64,000 nt of DNA from Microcystis viridis FACHB-1342. Lineage in GTDB: Bacteria > Cyanobacteriota > Cyanobacteriia > Cyanobacteriales > Microcystaceae. Where the stretch lies: assembly GCF_014698335.1 (NCBI RefSeq), contig NZ_JACJSV010000006.1, positions 1-64,000 of the forward strand, given 5' to 3'. Positions 62,350 through 64,000 of the stretch are shown here, in pieces (position 1 is the stretch's first letter; every line of letters begins with the position of its first letter). A program made the position numbers and the translations under genes. The notes beneath the pieces are model-generated. The model worked only from the letters and a program-made list of their open reading frames with translations, was not told where the DNA came from and did not search any database.

Positions 62350-64000
62350 ATGCCTAGCGTTACCCTCAGTCTCCATCACTTTAATCAATCCGTCACTGCC
62401 TGTGAATTAATTATTGACAGGGCCAGTCTTTGCGATTTAATTAACACGGGCAATCCAGAAGCGATCGTGGTGGTGGATGAGAGGTATTGTCCCCTAGGAC
62501 TGATTGAGAGTCAAGCCCTGATTGCTTACCTCCTCTATCAACAACAGCACCCAGAAACCAGAAACCCCTCCCCCAACTGTCTGGATCTGAGCGGTTGGCT
62601 GCGTCCGATTATCCCTCTTAACTCGCGCATGGCCGTGAGTGAATTTCTGGCCACCCTGACGGGAGAAGCGATCGCAAAAGCCCCTATTTTAGTCGATGCT
62701 CAGGGGAAACTGTTAGGACGCTTAGACACGGGCAAACTTCTCCAATTTTGTCTCGGGCGTTCGATTCTCGATGATCCCCCCCCGCGGCTCCGCATCAGCG
62801 ATCGCATCCCCCCCCGCAGCGATCGTCCTCTGGAATTTCTGGAACAATTACCGCTGCCGCTGCTGCTCTACAGTCCAGAAGCAGGGATTTTATACCAAAA
62901 TCAGGCTTGGTGTCAACAAATCGGGGCAGCTTTCCCCGCTAATATCGATAACTCTGCCTTGGCTTTAGTTAATGACCCCCTAACCCTCCCATCCCCCACT
63001 CCCCCCCTGTTTCCCCAGCGTCTGGAAACGCTGACATCGGGTTTAACTAAGACTTGGCGCCTGTTATCCGTGCCGTTAAATTTAACGGATAATTATCCTT
63101 TGATCGAGAAAGCTTCAGGACTATGGTTACTGTTAGCCACCGATATCACCGAACAACAGCAATATTGTCAGGAATTAGCGGTTAAAAATGCCGATCTAGT
63201 CCATTTAAATCGTCTTAAGGATGAATTTCTCGCCTGTGTTAGCCATGAGTTTAAATCGCCCCTCACCGCCGTTATCGGTCTCTCCAGTCTGCTCCTGGAA
63301 CAAAAAATCGGTGAACTTAACCCCCGACAGTCCAAATATGCCGATTTAATCTATCGCAGCGGTCGTCAGTTGATGGCTTTGGTTAATGATCTCCTCGATT
63401 TAACCCGCCTAGAGACAGGACAACTACAATTAACTTTATCTAGAGTCAAAATCGATCGCCTCTGTCAACGGGTGTACGATATCATCGTCGATAAGTATCC
63501 CCAACGTCTCGATCTCCCCAGCAGCTATCGTCTTGACATCGAATCGGGGTTAGACTATGTTCTGGCCGATGAGGCCCGTTTACAACAGATGTTAGTGCAT
63601 TTGTTAGATAATGCGGTAAAATTTACCGTTGATGGCGGTAATTTGGGCATTAAAGTCAATCTTTGGGAAAATTGGCTGGCTTTTACCGTCTGGGATACGG
63701 GAATCGGTATTCCGGAAGAATCCCAGCATCTGATTTTTCAGAAATTCCAACAGCTAGAAAGTCCTTTCACCCGTCAATTTGAGGGCGCAGGTTTAGGTTT
63801 GGTCCTCAGCCAAAAATTAGCACGCTGTCACGGTGGCGATCTATCTTTTGTCTCCAAAGCTCGGGAAGGTAGTGAATTTACTTTACTACTGCCGGTTCAT
63901 CCCCAAGGTGCCGAGCAGGAGTCCGCTACTCCCCAGCGTCTGGTGTTGGTGGTGGAAGCTAATCCCCAAGTGATCGAACAGTTTGTCGATCGCTTGAGTG
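62350..64000 (+). CDS. Hybrid sensor histidine kinase, N-terminal part (window edge cuts it)
   Basis: 550 codons without stop. N-terminal CBS-like sensory part (IVVVDERYCPLGLIESQALI, APILVDAQGKLLGRLDTGKL), a PAS-like segment (about 160-280), then HisKA with VSHEFKSPLTAVIG (H box about residue 298), HATPase with LLDNAVKF (N box), DTGIGIPEE, and GAGLGLVLSQKLARCHGG (G2). At the end RLVLVVEANPQVIEQFVDRLS looks like the start of a receiver domain. ATG at 62350. Divergent from kaiA; whether it acts in the clock is not shown by the sequence. Confidence 0.88.
   Translation, partial: MPSVTLSLHHFNQSVTACELIIDRASLCDLINTGNPEAIVVVDERYCPLGLIESQALIAYLLYQQQHPETRNPSPNCLDLSGWLRPIIPLNSRMAVSEFLATLTGEAIAKAPILVDAQGKLLGRLDTGKLLQFCLGRSILDDPPPRLRISDRIPPRSDRPLEFLEQLPLPLLLYSPEAGILYQNQAWCQQIGAAFPANIDNSALALVNDPLTLPSPTPPLFPQRLETLTSGLTKTWRLLSVPLNLTDNYPLIEKASGLWLLLATDITEQQQYCQELAVKNADLVHLNRLKDEFLACVSHEFKSPLTAVIGLSSLLLEQKIGELNPRQSKYADLIYRSGRQLMALVNDLLDLTRLETGQLQLTLSRVKIDRLCQRVYDIIVDKYPQRLDLPSSYRLDIESGLDYVLADEARLQQMLVHLLDNAVKFTVDGGNLGIKVNLWENWLAFTVWDTGIGIPEESQHLIFQKFQQLESPFTRQFEGAGLGLVLSQKLARCHGGDLSFVSKAREGSEFTLLLPVHPQGAEQESATPQRLVLVVEANPQVIEQFVDRLS

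Overview
The window looks like chromosome of a unicellular freshwater cyanobacterium, most likely Microcystis aeruginosa or a close relative. The evidence is photosystem genes (psaE, psaK, psbZ), a kaiA-kaiB-kaiC clock cluster, menB, a Mo-nitrogenase C-terminal domain protein in the non-diazotroph style, HIP1 octamers (GCGATCGC, e.g. 409..416, 19556..19563, 20371..20378, 23951..23958, 61463..61470), heptamer tandem repeats, and a high load of small mobile elements. Species is inferred from gene content and style; no alignment was run.

Layout. 1-12 kb: a partial FHA-domain protein, ilvH, a lipoprotein solute-binding protein, a pentapeptide protein, a DedA protein, a TylF-like O-methyltransferase, an RRM protein, menB, an IS30 remnant, a TldD/PmbA protein and an ABC-2-like permease. 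12-27 kb: arsM, proA, tRNA-Gly, ribH, psbZ, a CopD-like protein, a DHH-CBS-CBS-nucleotidyltransferase fusion, a second RRM gene with a 54-residue basic partner, then a DNA methyltransferase lodged in front of pheS and flanked by 88-bp duplicates of the pheS 5' end, then an FAD oxidoreductase and cdd. 27-34.5 kb: a BrnT/VapB chimera with a decayed vapC, a GTPase, a DUF4336 protein, an amino acid ABC permease, psaK, rpmB and a VapBC45-like pair. 34.5-53 kb: single-chain restriction-modification enzyme, secA, an AAA15 ATPase with a DUF4276 gene broken by one in-frame stop, ispF, a VapBC-type pair, argS, three poorly known genes, an SMC/DndD-like ATPase operon with a decayed helicase upstream, and rsmE. 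53-64 kb: psaE, an aminotransferase-sulfotransferase-flippase cluster, kaiCBA on the minus strand, and a partial hybrid histidine kinase divergent from kaiA.

How it fits together. Housekeeping genes are largely monocistronic and separated by repeats. Defence and toxin-antitoxin modules sit one at a time between them, and several are visibly decaying (vapC fragment, BrnT/VapB fusion, DUF4276 nonsense codon, helicase remnant). A 210-215 bp MITE-like element occurs four times, two copies with plausible 4-bp target duplications; one supplies the stop codon of the tRNA nucleotidyltransferase gene. Smaller elements with 10-28 bp terminal inverted repeats lie at 43.2-43.5 and 58.4 kb. Two separate loci (pheS 5' end, flippase 3' end) show insertion with duplication of part of a gene.

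The best candidates for something under-described are: the three-gene DndD-like operon at 48.7-51.2 kb, the methyltransferase with a nuclease-like C-terminus inserted at pheS, the AAA15/DUF4276 pair, and the aminotransferase-sulfotransferase-flippase cluster.
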